This document shows, one piece after another, positions 7,275-15,158 of a DNA stretch of 15,298 nucleotides (positions within the stretch are counted from its first letter, which is position 1; each line of letters opens with the position of its first letter). The translations under genes were made by a program, and so were the position numbers. Source of the DNA: CAYPEK01 sp964409645. Its GTDB lineage: Bacteria > UBP15 > UBA6099. The stretch spans positions 1 through 15,298 of the forward strand of contig CAYPEK010000103.1 of the NCBI GenBank assembly GCA_964409645.1. Reading direction: 5' to 3'. Under the pieces are notes generated by a model. The model was not told the DNA's origin and ran no database searches. It was given only the letters and a program-made list of their open reading frames with translations.

Positions 7275-7344
7275 GTTACGCTCCCTTTTTCCCCATACGT
7301 CTCTTTATCTCTTTCGTTTCTTTCAAAATATTTTTTTCTTTTTA

Positions 7345-7379
7345 CCCTTCTGCCTTCTGCCCTCTATCTTCTGCCCGCC
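7345..7379. repeat. Right inverted repeat made of degenerate GCAGAAG heptamers
   Basis: Read on the minus strand, units GCAGAAG, ATAGAGG, GCAGAAG and GCAGAAG follow each other with a seven-base period. The stretch 7349-7362 is an exact reverse complement of 6880-6893. The outer end lies one base after the xerD stop codon. Confidence 0.7.
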
Positions 7380-7380
7380 A

Positions 7381-8268
7381 CTACGCTCTCGGATGGCACT
7401 GCTTATATACCTGCAGCATCCTGTCCTTAGTTACGTGCGTGTATATCTGCGTCGTGGCGATATCCGCGTGGCCGAGAAGCTCCTGAACGGCACGCAGGTC
7501 CGCCCCGTGCTCCATCATGTGCGTGGCGAACGAATGCCGGAACGTGTGAGGAGAGATGTGCGACGTCGCGGCTGCGGCGAGCTTGTTGACAACCGTCCAC
7601 ACCGTCGAGCGCGTCACGGGTGTCCCCCGCTGCGAAAGAAACAGATACGGCGATTGCTTAACGTCGAACTCCGGACGCACCTCGTCGAGATACCGTTTCA
7701 GCCATTCGCGCGCCTTGGCGCCGAGCGGCACCGTGCGCATCTTCGAGCCTTTCCCCATGCAGCGCACCGCGCCCTCGCTCCAGTTCAGGTCGGAAAGTTT
7801 GAGGCCGGCGAGTTCGCTCGCCCGCATTCCGCTCGCATATAGTGTTTCGATCATCGCGCGGTCGCGGATCTGCTTCGGTTTCTCCGACGGCATCGAGTCG
7901 ATGAGCCGCCCCATTTCCGCCTCCGAAACCGTCTCCGGCAGCCGCCGTTCGTTCCGCAGGCTGTCCACATCCTCGACCGGCCCCGCGCCGATATAGTCCT
8001 CCCGGTGCAGATATTTGAAGAAACTGCGTATCGCCGTGATTTTGCGGGCAATCGAGTTCTGCGCCATCATCCTCGACCGCAAATGCTGGTTGTAAAGACT
8101 CACGGCGTCCGCGTCGAGCCGGTTCAGATCGTCCAGCCGCCTGTCCGTCAGAAACGACTCGAAACCGGCGAGGTCGGCGCCGTACGACTCAATCGTGTTG
8201 CGCGAGTATCCCTTCTCGACAGCGAGATAGTTCAGATATTCGTCGATGTAAACCGCGAGCCTTCCCAT
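7381..8268 (-). CDS. xerD: Tyrosine recombinase XerD/XerC
   Basis: A 295-residue tyrosine recombinase of the chromosome-dimer-resolution type, acting at the dif site with a partner recombinase. The N-terminal SAM-like core-binding domain (about 1-95) is followed by the catalytic domain with all expected residues: Arg149 in GMRASEL, Lys173 in MGKGSK, His241 and Arg244 in HTFRHSFATHM, His267 in LLGHADI and the nucleophile Tyr276 in TQIYTHV. Length equals that of housekeeping XerD/XerC. The ATG lies eight bases after the stop of the upstream glycosyltransferase gene, so it is probably cotranscribed with it. I prefer XerD because xerD-deoB adjacency is known in Firmicutes and deoB lies next in line, but the XerC/XerD distinction is not certain. 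No integron or phage features surround it. Confidence 0.88.
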   Translation of the reverse strand: MGRLAVYIDEYLNYLAVEKGYSRNTIESYGADLAGFESFLTDRRLDDLNRLDADAVSLYNQHLRSRMMAQNSIARKITAIRSFFKYLHREDYIGAGPVEDVDSLRNERRLPETVSEAEMGRLIDSMPSEKPKQIRDRAMIETLYASGMRASELAGLKLSDLNWSEGAVRCMGKGSKMRTVPLGAKAREWLKRYLDEVRPEFDVKQSPYLFLSQRGTPVTRSTVWTVVNKLAAAATSHISPHTFRHSFATHMMEHGADLRAVQELLGHADIATTQIYTHVTKDRMLQVYKQCHPRA

Positions 8269-8276
8269 AGCGCCGC

Positions 8277-9971
8277 TTATTGCGGCCGCGTCTCCTTTTT
8301 CTCCAGTAGGAACAAGTACATCGTATCGTGTTCCTTTTCGGATTTCTTCAGCGCTTCGGCCTTGCCGTGATTTGCTTTTTTCGACTGAACGGTAGGCCGC
8401 CAGTCTTTTATGCGCGTCACTTCAAGATTGTTCGTAAACTTGCCAGCCCAGATCGCGTACTCGCGCGCCCATCGCGGCTCCTCCGGCAGCCCCGAACCAC
8501 GCTGGATTACCCACAGCCTGTCGTTGGCAAAAAACAGGTGCGCAAACCCGTCCGGCGGCCGGGCGTCCACCGTACCATGGATGACCGGCAGCACCTCGGC
8601 CTGCCTGTACTTGTCCTCGGTTTTCGCGCCGCGCCCTATGGTTTCGAGGTCGATGTCAGGCATGAAGTTGACAATCCGCTTCTCCTGTCCACGCATGTAA
8701 TAAAAGATCGGCAGAGTCGATGCGCCGCCGTCCGTAAGCACAATAGTTTCTCCGCCGGGCGCAGCGCTCAGATGCGCCGCCGCGGACCGCCAGTCCGGCC
8801 GCGCGTTCTCCTCCTGCCGCTGCATCGGCACAATTCCCAGAGCAGTGCAGAGGAACAGCAGCGCCATCAGCGTCTTTCCGCGCCAACGGCTGAAACGAAC
8901 CACACCGTTCGCCATCACCGCCGCAAGCAGCGGCGCCGCCGGCAGGAGCACCGTCCAGACCGGAACCACGGTGAAGCTGAGAATCACGGCTGCCCCGATC
9001 ACCGACGCGAGCATTATGAACGCGAACACACGCGACCGATAGCCGTCCTCGTACTCCCTGAATCCGAGATATGGAAAATAATGGCACGCGACCGCGACCG
9101 TTAGCCAGCCGAGCGCGCTCCAGCCGTTCGCGAGCCATTCCCGGCAGAAATAAAAGCCGCCGAGTGTGAAAACGAACACGTAATATTTCGAGATGAAAAT
9201 AACTTTCGACTTGAGGCCGACGATATCCTCATTCGGTAGAAAACTGTAGATCGGCCGGTCTTCCGCCGCCACCCATAACGAGGGCCGCGAGAAAAATGTC
9301 GCCGCCCACCTCGGCTCCCAGAACACCACGCTGCCGATCAGCAACAGATTCAGCAGAATCCACCACCACAGCGACTTCTTCATATCTTTCGCGAAGCCGA
9401 AAAATAGAATATTGAGCGGTATCAGCAGCAGCACGGTGTGGAAACTGAAATTAACGCCTATCAGCATAACCGCCGCGAATCCCGCCACCGTAGCCTTGCC
9501 GCGGTTTCCCTCGTAAATCCTGTGGAACAGCAGCAGTGCGAGCACGCAGAACAACAATCCAATGGTATCCGGCCCGACCGTTCTGCTTGCCGCTATGTGA
9601 TAAGGATAAACGGAAAACAGCGCCGCCGCGGCCACAGCCGCGTGACGTCCAAACAGCCTTTTCGCCAAAAAATAGAAAACAACGACCGTCACCAGACCCG
9701 CCGCCGCGGACAGCACTCTCAGCGCCGCCTCCGAATCACCCGCGAAGGACATCCACAACTTGGTGAGCCATACATACGGAATCGCCGTTCCCGTGTGGTA
9801 ATCCGCCTCAAGCCCGAACAGCTTGAAGGCGTGCGCCCAACTGTCGCGCGCGAACATCCATATCCGCGTCTCGGAAACCGTGAGCGGCGGCCCGCCGAGT
9901 CCCGGCAGCCGCATCGCCGCCGCAAGCGCCAACACAAAAACCTCCGGCAACCACTTCGCTGTTTTTTTCAC
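8277..9971 (-). CDS. GT39-like (PMT/ArnT-type) membrane glycosyltransferase
   Basis: A 564-residue multi-pass protein of the GT-C superfamily, resembling dolichyl-phosphate-mannose mannosyltransferase and ArnT relatives, which move sugars from polyprenyl-phosphate donors outside the cytoplasmic membrane. After the first helix comes the loop PPLTVSETRIW, with Glu34 in the place of the usual acidic catalytic pair. Next come RVLSAAAGLVTVVVFYFLAK and the family-typical ASRTVGPDTIGLLFCVLALL, then several more helices, and a C-terminal soluble part of about 170 residues. I choose the GTG at 9971 because GGGAG lies six bases upstream and the protein then starts just before helix 1; the frame stays open to a GTG at 10049, which would add 26 residues without family character. 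Upstream of xerD in the same transcript. Donor and acceptor are unknown. Confidence 0.82.
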   Translation of the reverse strand: MKKTAKWLPEVFVLALAAAMRLPGLGGPPLTVSETRIWMFARDSWAHAFKLFGLEADYHTGTAIPYVWLTKLWMSFAGDSEAALRVLSAAAGLVTVVVFYFLAKRLFGRHAAVAAAALFSVYPYHIAASRTVGPDTIGLLFCVLALLLFHRIYEGNRGKATVAGFAAVMLIGVNFSFHTVLLLIPLNILFFGFAKDMKKSLWWWILLNLLLIGSVVFWEPRWAATFFSRPSLWVAAEDRPIYSFLPNEDIVGLKSKVIFISKYYVFVFTLGGFYFCREWLANGWSALGWLTVAVACHYFPYLGFREYEDGYRSRVFAFIMLASVIGAAVILSFTVVPVWTVLLPAAPLLAAVMANGVVRFSRWRGKTLMALLFLCTALGIVPMQRQEENARPDWRSAAAHLSAAPGGETIVLTDGGASTLPIFYYMRGQEKRIVNFMPDIDLETIGRGAKTEDKYRQAEVLPVIHGTVDARPPDGFAHLFFANDRLWVIQRGSGLPEEPRWAREYAIWAGKFTNNLEVTRIKDWRPTVQSKKANHGKAEALKKSEKEHDTMYLFLLEKKETRPQ

Positions 9972-9977
9972 GAAATT

Positions 9978-9982
9978 CTCCC
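9978..9982 (-). promoter_or_regulatory. Ribosome binding site that fixes the GT39-like start
   Basis: GGGAG on the minus strand lies six bases before the GTG at 9971-9969. It supports the shorter protein over the upstream GTG at 10049, which has only a GAGAGG-like stretch in front of it. Confidence 0.55.
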
Positions 9983-10072
9983 GTTTGTTTTTATGCCTGA
10001 CTTCGCAGTGAAATGCTTCCGCGGTGCTGCCGAAACGGTCCCAAAGCACAAAACAGCCCTCTCCGGACCTCC

Positions 10073-10114
10073 TATATATATATTCCCATTTAAATTAACT
10101 TAATTAACTAATAT
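10073..10114. promoter_or_regulatory. AT-rich divergent control region with a 9-base repeat
   Basis: The noncoding stretch between the divergent GT39-like and oxidoreductase genes (9972-10246) holds an almost pure AT tract. It includes TATATATATA at 10073-10082 and AATTAACT twice with a nine-base period (10093-10100 and 10102-10109). Such a tract between divergent genes probably contains the minus-strand promoter and may bind a regulator. I cannot place exact -35 and -10 boxes for the minus strand. Confidence 0.35.
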
Positions 10115-10157
10115 GACTAAAACATATTTTGATCGTTCCGCCGGACGTTGATTCATA

Positions 10158-10187
10158 TTGTGGCACACAGGAGCCTGTTGATATAAA
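10158..10187 (+). promoter_or_regulatory. Possible sigma70-type promoter for the oxidoreductase operon
   Basis: TTGTGG at 10158-10163 and TATAAA at 10182-10187 are 18 bases apart, about 60 bases before the start codon. The -10 match is good and the -35 match only partial. GGAGG six bases before the ATG at 10247 is a strong ribosome site. Confidence 0.35.
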
Positions 10188-10246
10188 ATAACCGCGTCGG
10201 CGCTCAATCTAACAAACGCGCTGAAAACAGGTGACGGAGGCGGACA

Positions 10247-11875
10247 ATGAGCACTACGGACGAAAAAGTTTTCAATATCGGGATCATCGGGCTGGGAATC
10301 AACGGTATGATGCACATGAACGGGTTCGCGAGGCTGCCCAACAGCCGCGTGGCCGCCGTGTGCGACCTCGACGCCTCCCTCCGCGCCAAAGCGCTTGAAA
10401 TGCTCGGCGACAAATCGGTCGTCGAGACCGACGACTACCGCAAAGTCTGCGCGATGGAGGAGATCGACGCCATAAGCATCTGCACGCCGACCTACTTCCA
10501 TACGCCGATCGCAATCTGCGCGCTCGAACACGGCAAGGACCTGCTGCTCGAAAAACCAATCGCGCCGACAATCCAAGAGGTGGACGACCTCATTGTCCGC
10601 GCGTTCGACACCGACCGCATTGTGCAGATCGGGCTCGTTTACCGCTACTGCAACCTCTACCGCACAGTTGCGCAGATGGTCGAGCGTGGCGACTTCGGAA
10701 ACGTCACCATGGCGTTCTGCAACGAGCTGCGCGACAACTTCCCGACGCAGTGGTTCTTCGAGACAAAAAAATCGGGCGGAGCTCTGCTCGACAAGGACTG
10801 CCACCACTTCGACCTGTTCAGTTGGTTCATCCGCAGCGCGCCGGTGAAGGTTTACGCGATGGGCGGCCAACACGTCGTCAAAGGCAAAGAGATAAAGGTA
10901 AACTGCGGCTATGCTCCCGACCCCGAATTCGTAATCAAGAAGCCGGACATCGTTGACCACGCGCTCGTGCTGATCGAGTACGCGAATAAGGCGCGGGCGG
11001 ACCTGCGGCTGTGCATGTACGAAGTGGAGCCGCTCGACGGGCTCGAAGTCGGCATCATCGGAAACAACGGCGCGCACGCTGTCGCGAAACGCGACGTGAT
11101 ACTCACCGCCGGCGGCGGCACGCTCGGCGAAATGAAGGAAGTTCCGGTCGATTACGTTAACGACAACCACGGCATCGGGCACATCGGCGCGGACACGCAG
11201 CACGTCGAATTCGTCCGTTGCATGCAGGACCGCACGTTGCCGTATGCCAACCTGCTTAACGCGCGGGAGTCAATGGTGATAGCGATGGCGGCCGAGCGCT
11301 CGATCAAGGAAAAGCGAGAAGTTCTCATAGAGGAATTCGCGGACCCGCGCATCACCACGCTGATGAAGAAGTACAAAAAGGAGCTATCGCGGCCGACTCC
11401 GGCGCCGCTTCTGCCGCCGAAACCGGTAAAGGAAAAGAAACCCTCCCGCGAGAAGCTCATCCTCAACGCGTTCGACGATCTCATCCGGCTCATCATGGGC
11501 AAACAGCCCCGCAGCGGAGCGCTTCCTTTCGACGAGGAAACATTCGCGGCGGCGTTCAAAAGACTCAACCTCGACGCCACATACAGGAGAAAAACAAAGA
11601 ACCTGACGTGCGTGGTTGCTTTCGAGCATCCCGGGCGGCAGCGCATCACCGCCTCGATCAAGGGCGGCGAGCTCGACATCATCCCCGAACGGCTCCACGC
11701 GAAGGAAGATGTGAAAGTGTCGTTCACCGAACAGGGTTGGCTGGAACTCAACGCGGGCGACAGCCCGTACAAACTGTTCCTGATGGGCCGCATGGCGGTG
11801 TCGGGCGACGTGAACCGGCTCGCGCCTTACGCGGAAGCATTCACAGTGCTTGGCAAAAAACTCGCTGAGAGATGA
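10247..11875 (+). CDS. Gfo/Idh/MocA oxidoreductase with fused C-terminal SCP2-like domain
   Basis: A 542-residue cytoplasmic protein. Residues 9-125 are an NAD(P)-binding Rossmann domain (IGIIGLGING 11-20, then the family-hallmark EKP at 102-104). Residues 126-380 are the Gfo/Idh/MocA C-terminal domain with GGALLDKDCHHFDLFSWF (177-194), which holds the conserved Asp/His positions. These enzymes oxidise or reduce sugar, inositol or related hydroxyls. Ordinary members end near 350-400 residues. Here a Pro/Lys-rich linker (381-400) leads to about 140 extra residues; the part from about 465 to 540 looks like an SCP2 sterol-carrier fold: ITASIKGGELDIIP, a DVKVSFTEQGWLELNAG segment, FLMGRMAVSGDVNRL and a closing amphipathic helix. 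SCP2 domains bind lipids or hydrophobic molecules, so a lipid-linked substrate is possible. GGAGG lies six bases before the ATG. First gene of a two-gene operon with the methyltransferase. Confidence 0.88.
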   Translation: MSTTDEKVFNIGIIGLGINGMMHMNGFARLPNSRVAAVCDLDASLRAKALEMLGDKSVVETDDYRKVCAMEEIDAISICTPTYFHTPIAICALEHGKDLLLEKPIAPTIQEVDDLIVRAFDTDRIVQIGLVYRYCNLYRTVAQMVERGDFGNVTMAFCNELRDNFPTQWFFETKKSGGALLDKDCHHFDLFSWFIRSAPVKVYAMGGQHVVKGKEIKVNCGYAPDPEFVIKKPDIVDHALVLIEYANKARADLRLCMYEVEPLDGLEVGIIGNNGAHAVAKRDVILTAGGGTLGEMKEVPVDYVNDNHGIGHIGADTQHVEFVRCMQDRTLPYANLLNARESMVIAMAAERSIKEKREVLIEEFADPRITTLMKKYKKELSRPTPAPLLPPKPVKEKKPSREKLILNAFDDLIRLIMGKQPRSGALPFDEETFAAAFKRLNLDATYRRKTKNLTCVVAFEHPGRQRITASIKGGELDIIPERLHAKEDVKVSFTEQGWLELNAGDSPYKLFLMGRMAVSGDVNRLAPYAEAFTVLGKKLAER

Positions 11876-11894
11876 ACGGGATTCCCGGGGTTGT

Positions 11895-11900
11895 GGGAGG
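11895..11900 (+). promoter_or_regulatory. Ribosome binding site that fixes the methyltransferase start
   Basis: GGGAGG with a six-base spacer precedes the ATG at 11907. The frame is open upstream to 11850, but that would overlap the oxidoreductase gene and add 19 residues without family character. Confidence 0.7.
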
Positions 11901-11906
11901 CTTGCA

Positions 11907-12695
11907 ATGGTCAAGTGGGATGCAAACGATTACGACAAAAACTCTTCGGCGCAGCGGCAGTGGGCGCGGGAGCTGATCGGCAAACTCAATCTCAACGGAT
12001 CAGAGCGATTGCTCGACATCGGCTGCGGCGACGGATTCGTAACATCCGAGATAGCGAAAATGCTCCCGGACGGATCGGCCGTCGGGATAGACAGCTCTCC
12101 CGAAATGATCGGTTTTGCATTGAGACGGCTCGTTTCCGATCCGGTCGAAAACCTCACATTTAAACTTGCCGATGCGCGCGAGATCGACTTCGAGAACGAA
12201 TTCGACGTTGCATTTTCAAACGCGGCGCTCCACTGGGTCAAGGACAACCTGCCCGTGCTCGCGGGCGTCGGAAAGGCGCTGAAAAGCGGCGGAAAGATTT
12301 TGTTCCAAATGGGCGGACACGGGAACGCATCGGGCATATTCGATGTGGTTGTTGACGTTATGGTGAAGAAGAAATGGAAGGGCAACTTCGATGGATTCAG
12401 TTCACCATACCGCTTTTACAGCCCGAAGGAATATGAGGAGTTGCTGATCAAGGCCGGATTGAAACCGGTGCGAGTGGAGCTGTTCCCCAAAGACATGGCA
12501 CACGACGGACCGGAAGGCCTTGCCGGCTGGTTCCGCACGACGTGGCTGCCTTTTGTTGAGCGCATCCCGGAAGAGTCGAGAGAGGATTTCGTGCAGGAGT
12601 GCATCAGCGCTTATCTCGATAAAAAACCTCTCGACGCGGATGGAAAAACACACATGCAAATGTCCCGCCTTGAAGTCGAAGCGGTGAAACCATAA
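11907..12695 (+). CDS. Class I SAM-dependent methyltransferase (trans-aconitate methyltransferase-like)
   Basis: A 262-residue cytoplasmic methyltransferase. The first residues WDANDYDKNSSAQRQWARELI resemble the N-terminus of trans-aconitate methyltransferase (Tam) and related small-molecule enzymes. Motif I is LLDIGCGDG (35-43), the acidic ribose-binding Asp62 sits in AVGIDSS, motif II/III residues are ADAREIDF, and FDVAFSNAALHWV is the motif IV region characteristic of Tam-type enzymes. The C-terminal half, with FYSPKEYEELLIKAGL and GLAGWFRTTWLPFVERIPEE, also follows the Tam pattern. It begins 31 bases after the oxidoreductase stop, so the two are likely cotranscribed and may act on the same compound. 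The actual substrate cannot be read from the sequence, so I give no gene symbol. Confidence 0.85.
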   Translation: MVKWDANDYDKNSSAQRQWARELIGKLNLNGSERLLDIGCGDGFVTSEIAKMLPDGSAVGIDSSPEMIGFALRRLVSDPVENLTFKLADAREIDFENEFDVAFSNAALHWVKDNLPVLAGVGKALKSGGKILFQMGGHGNASGIFDVVVDVMVKKKWKGNFDGFSSPYRFYSPKEYEELLIKAGLKPVRVELFPKDMAHDGPEGLAGWFRTTWLPFVERIPEESREDFVQECISAYLDKKPLDADGKTHMQMSRLEVEAVKP

Positions 12696-12723
12696 TTGTT
12701 TGCCGGATTTTTCGTGTCGCGTT

Positions 12724-14958
12724 TCAGTTCTGCATCGCCGCTTTGTAAACCGTCATGAAGTTGTCTGCTGTGATCTTCGCGGCACCCTGCTCTTTCAGGA
12801 CAGTATCTAAACTGCCGCCCTTTTCCGCCAAATAATTTCTCAAATTCTTTTCCGCGCCGCCAATATCACCGCGCTTGTAATTAATCAGCGACATTAGAAC
12901 ATATCCGTCGGCATAATGCGGGTCTTCGCGAATGACCGGAACCAAAGTCCCGGCAGCCTCTTGTAACCTTCCGAGCATCATCAGCGTCGCAGCAAGGTTG
13001 TACCTCACCGGTTGCGAACCGGGCTCCATCTTCATCGCGATTTCAAGATTTTTCTCTGCGTCCCCGTATCTCCCGATTTTTCTGTAGCAGATTCCCAGAT
13101 ACATACGATGCTCGTATTCGTCGGGATAAAACCCCGCGAGCCTGCTGTATGCCTTGATCGCATCCGGATATCTGCCGAGCAGCATCAGGCACATCGCCGC
13201 CGTTTCCATCGCGTTCTTATTATTCGGGAGGAGCGACAGCGCTTTGTTGTAATAATCGAGCGCCTCGGCATAGTTTCCTTTTTGGTAATAAATGTCGGCT
13301 ATGTGAATATACTGCGGATAAAAATTCGGTTGCAGCGGCACCGCTTTCTTATAGTACTCGAGGGCTTTCCCGGTGTCGCCTTCGAGAGTCAAAGTGAATG
13401 CGTAGTAAGATATCATTTCCTCGTCCCGGGGTGTCGTCATGTAAGCTCTTCGTGCATATTCCGCCGCGCCGGAGATATCGCCTTTGTGCTTAGCCAGACA
13501 ACTCTTTAAGTACAACGCGTCGCTTATTTCCTGCGGGACGCATATCCACACCGTAACCACCATCAGCAACAACCCTAAAAGCGAAAGCGCCACACGCGGC
13601 AAATTGACCGACCCCGCCCGCCGAACGCCGGCGAAATCGGGCGGCGCGCAAATGTTGGAAATCCCCGCCGCGAACACCGCCAGCGGATACCATTCCATCG
13701 GGCTGTAAACAACGGACTGAAACGCACACGCACGCACGAAAATACCCGCCGCCGCGGCTGCCAACGCTCCCAATATCATCTTTTCGTCGCCGATAAGGCT
13801 GCTGCTTTTGCTCAGACCTTTCCGGGCGGCGCCGAACAGCACATATATAATTATCAGCAGCGAAAACAATCCGGGGAATCCCATCTCGGCGGCGATTTGA
13901 ATGTAATCGTTGTACACATGATTTACATATATAACTTCGTTTTCCTTTTCAGTGGGGTCGAGCAACACTTCCGCATACTGCGGCAATTCCGTTTTCAGAT
14001 TTCCGATCCCGACACCAAGGAGCGGATTGGCCACCGCCATTTCGGCTCCCGAGCGCCACATTATCATGCGCGGCTTTCCTTCCGTCCCGGCAAACTTTTT
14101 ATAGCTTCCGACCCGTTCTACGACATCCGCGCCGTGCGGTTTATACGCGAAAGTAAACGCAGCGAAAGCGACACCAACCAGTAGGACAACCGAAAACGCC
14201 GCAAAAAACGATCGTATCCTGCCTTCACGAGCTATCAATACGGAGACGAAGAGTACGACAAACGCTGCCAACGCCGCGAGCCACGAACTCCGGCTGTTGC
14301 TCATCATCAACCCTATCGCGATAAGCGCGTTTGCCGCGCTCCAAAACATTTTCGCGCCCCTTTTTTCGGCGGTCATCGTCAAAACGATCGCGAATATCAC
14401 ATTCCAGACAAGATAGCCGCCGAGGCTGTTCGGGTCGTCGAACAGGCCCGCGACCCGTTGCCCCCAGTCGATGTACCAGTATGGAACGAGGTTGACATAC
14501 TGCAACACGGCGATAGCCGCCATTCCCGCCGCCGCAACAACCGACGCTGCCATCAGACGCCGGATCAGCCGCGAGTCACGAAGAAAAGCGAGCGATGCGT
14601 AGAACATCACCGGAAAACCGATGAAGAGCAGCCCTTCCTTCGCAGCCAGATAGTGATTGCGCGCGAAAACGAACGATACCAGAACGACGGTCGCAAACAT
14701 AGCAACCGGAATGCCGAGCGGAGACCGCTTCGCCGACGTCAAAAACGCTTTTGGAAGAAACAGGGCCGCCGCAGTGAAAAGCAACGAAATGCCCAACAGG
14801 AAAACCGTCGTTTTAAATTGATACGGATTGTAAGCGGGCGGAAACACGGCGAACGGGCACGCCACAAAAAGCAGCGCCAAAATAAAAAAACAGCGTCTTA
14901 CCGCCTTGGCGTCCGCCCCGAACCGCTCAAACCCGGAATAATCCGCGACACTTTTCAT
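12724..14958 (-). CDS. O-antigen ligase/polymerase-like membrane protein with seven TPR repeats
   Basis: A 744-residue protein in two parts. Residues 1 to about 475 form a multi-helix membrane domain of the Wzy_C (WaaL/O-antigen ligase) superfamily: FDDPNSLGGY (173-182), SNSRSSWLAAL around Arg223, a periplasmic loop with LLGVGIGNLKTELPQYA, and NHVYNDYIQIAAEMGFPGL around His347. These Arg and His regions are the functional sites of the family. From about residue 481 to 717 run seven units spaced exactly 34 residues apart, for example KALEYYKKAVPLQPNFY and EALDYYNKALSLLPNNK, which are TPR repeats, probably in the periplasm. Members attach O-antigen or other glycans to lipid A or proteins, or polymerise repeat units. 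I take the ATG at 14958; a TTG at 14973 would add five residues. It converges on the methyltransferase gene with only 28 bases between them and no clear terminator. Confidence 0.88.
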   Translation of the reverse strand: MKSVADYSGFERFGADAKAVRRCFFILALLFVACPFAVFPPAYNPYQFKTTVFLLGISLLFTAAALFLPKAFLTSAKRSPLGIPVAMFATVVLVSFVFARNHYLAAKEGLLFIGFPVMFYASLAFLRDSRLIRRLMAASVVAAAGMAAIAVLQYVNLVPYWYIDWGQRVAGLFDDPNSLGGYLVWNVIFAIVLTMTAEKRGAKMFWSAANALIAIGLMMSNSRSSWLAALAAFVVLFVSVLIAREGRIRSFFAAFSVVLLVGVAFAAFTFAYKPHGADVVERVGSYKKFAGTEGKPRMIMWRSGAEMAVANPLLGVGIGNLKTELPQYAEVLLDPTEKENEVIYVNHVYNDYIQIAAEMGFPGLFSLLIIIYVLFGAARKGLSKSSSLIGDEKMILGALAAAAAGIFVRACAFQSVVYSPMEWYPLAVFAAGISNICAPPDFAGVRRAGSVNLPRVALSLLGLLLMVVTVWICVPQEISDALYLKSCLAKHKGDISGAAEYARRAYMTTPRDEEMISYYAFTLTLEGDTGKALEYYKKAVPLQPNFYPQYIHIADIYYQKGNYAEALDYYNKALSLLPNNKNAMETAAMCLMLLGRYPDAIKAYSRLAGFYPDEYEHRMYLGICYRKIGRYGDAEKNLEIAMKMEPGSQPVRYNLAATLMMLGRLQEAAGTLVPVIREDPHYADGYVLMSLINYKRGDIGGAEKNLRNYLAEKGGSLDTVLKEQGAAKITADNFMTVYKAAMQN

Positions 14959-15158
14959 CTCGATCTCTGTCAATCAACTCTATATATCCGTAGTAATCAA
15001 CACACCGTTTTTCAATATATCACTCCGTTACACTAAATGCCAGACACCATTCCGTGTTGGAGCCTTTCATGCGCTCGAAATATTTTTTACACGCGGCGAT
15101 CTTTCTTCGATTTGATTTGTCATAAAACAATGCGTTCGAACATTCAAGGAGGCAAGTT
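14959..15158. other. Divergent intergenic region
   Basis: About 200 AT-leaning bases separate the ligase gene from the divergent exported-protein gene. TTTACA at 15086-15091 resembles a -35 box, but no convincing -10 partner is seen at 16-18 bases. Open frames crossing this stretch lack ribosome sites and family features, so I see no gene here. Confidence 0.5.
15146..15152 (+). promoter_or_regulatory. Strong ribosome binding site
   Basis: AAGGAGG lies six bases before the ATG at 15159. It is among the best Shine-Dalgarno matches in the window and fixes the start of the last, truncated gene. Confidence 0.75.

Larger units (their letters stand above)
6866..7379. mobile_element. Putative inserted unit: four-helix-bundle gene between inverted heptamer repeats
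   Basis: The roughly 514-base block between the deoB start and the xerD stop is AT-rich, holds a single four-helix-bundle gene and is bounded by imperfect inverted repeats. It fills almost exactly the gap between two genes that are neighbours in other bacteria. No transposase and no clear target-site duplication are visible, so the mechanism of spread is unknown, and calling it mobile is an inference. Confidence 0.4.

Noticed and set aside
6866..7379. Four-helix-bundle protein as Avd of a diversity-generating retroelement
   Set aside because: There is no reverse transcriptase, template repeat or variable repeat in the window; the protein fits the S23-type family better.
7381..8268. XerD-like recombinase as a mobile-element integrase
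   Set aside because: Length and motifs fit a housekeeping Xer protein, and no attachment sites, cassettes or phage genes are nearby.
9972..10049. 26-codon N-terminal extension of the GT39-like protein
   Set aside because: GTG at 9971 has a better ribosome site and starts just before helix 1; the extension has no family character, though it cannot be fully excluded.
10100..11203. 367-residue minus-strand open frame
   Set aside because: It overlaps the well-supported oxidoreductase gene antisense and has no family signature.
12696..12723. Possible terminator between the methyltransferase and ligase genes
   Set aside because: No stable stem followed by a T-run could be found in these 28 bases.
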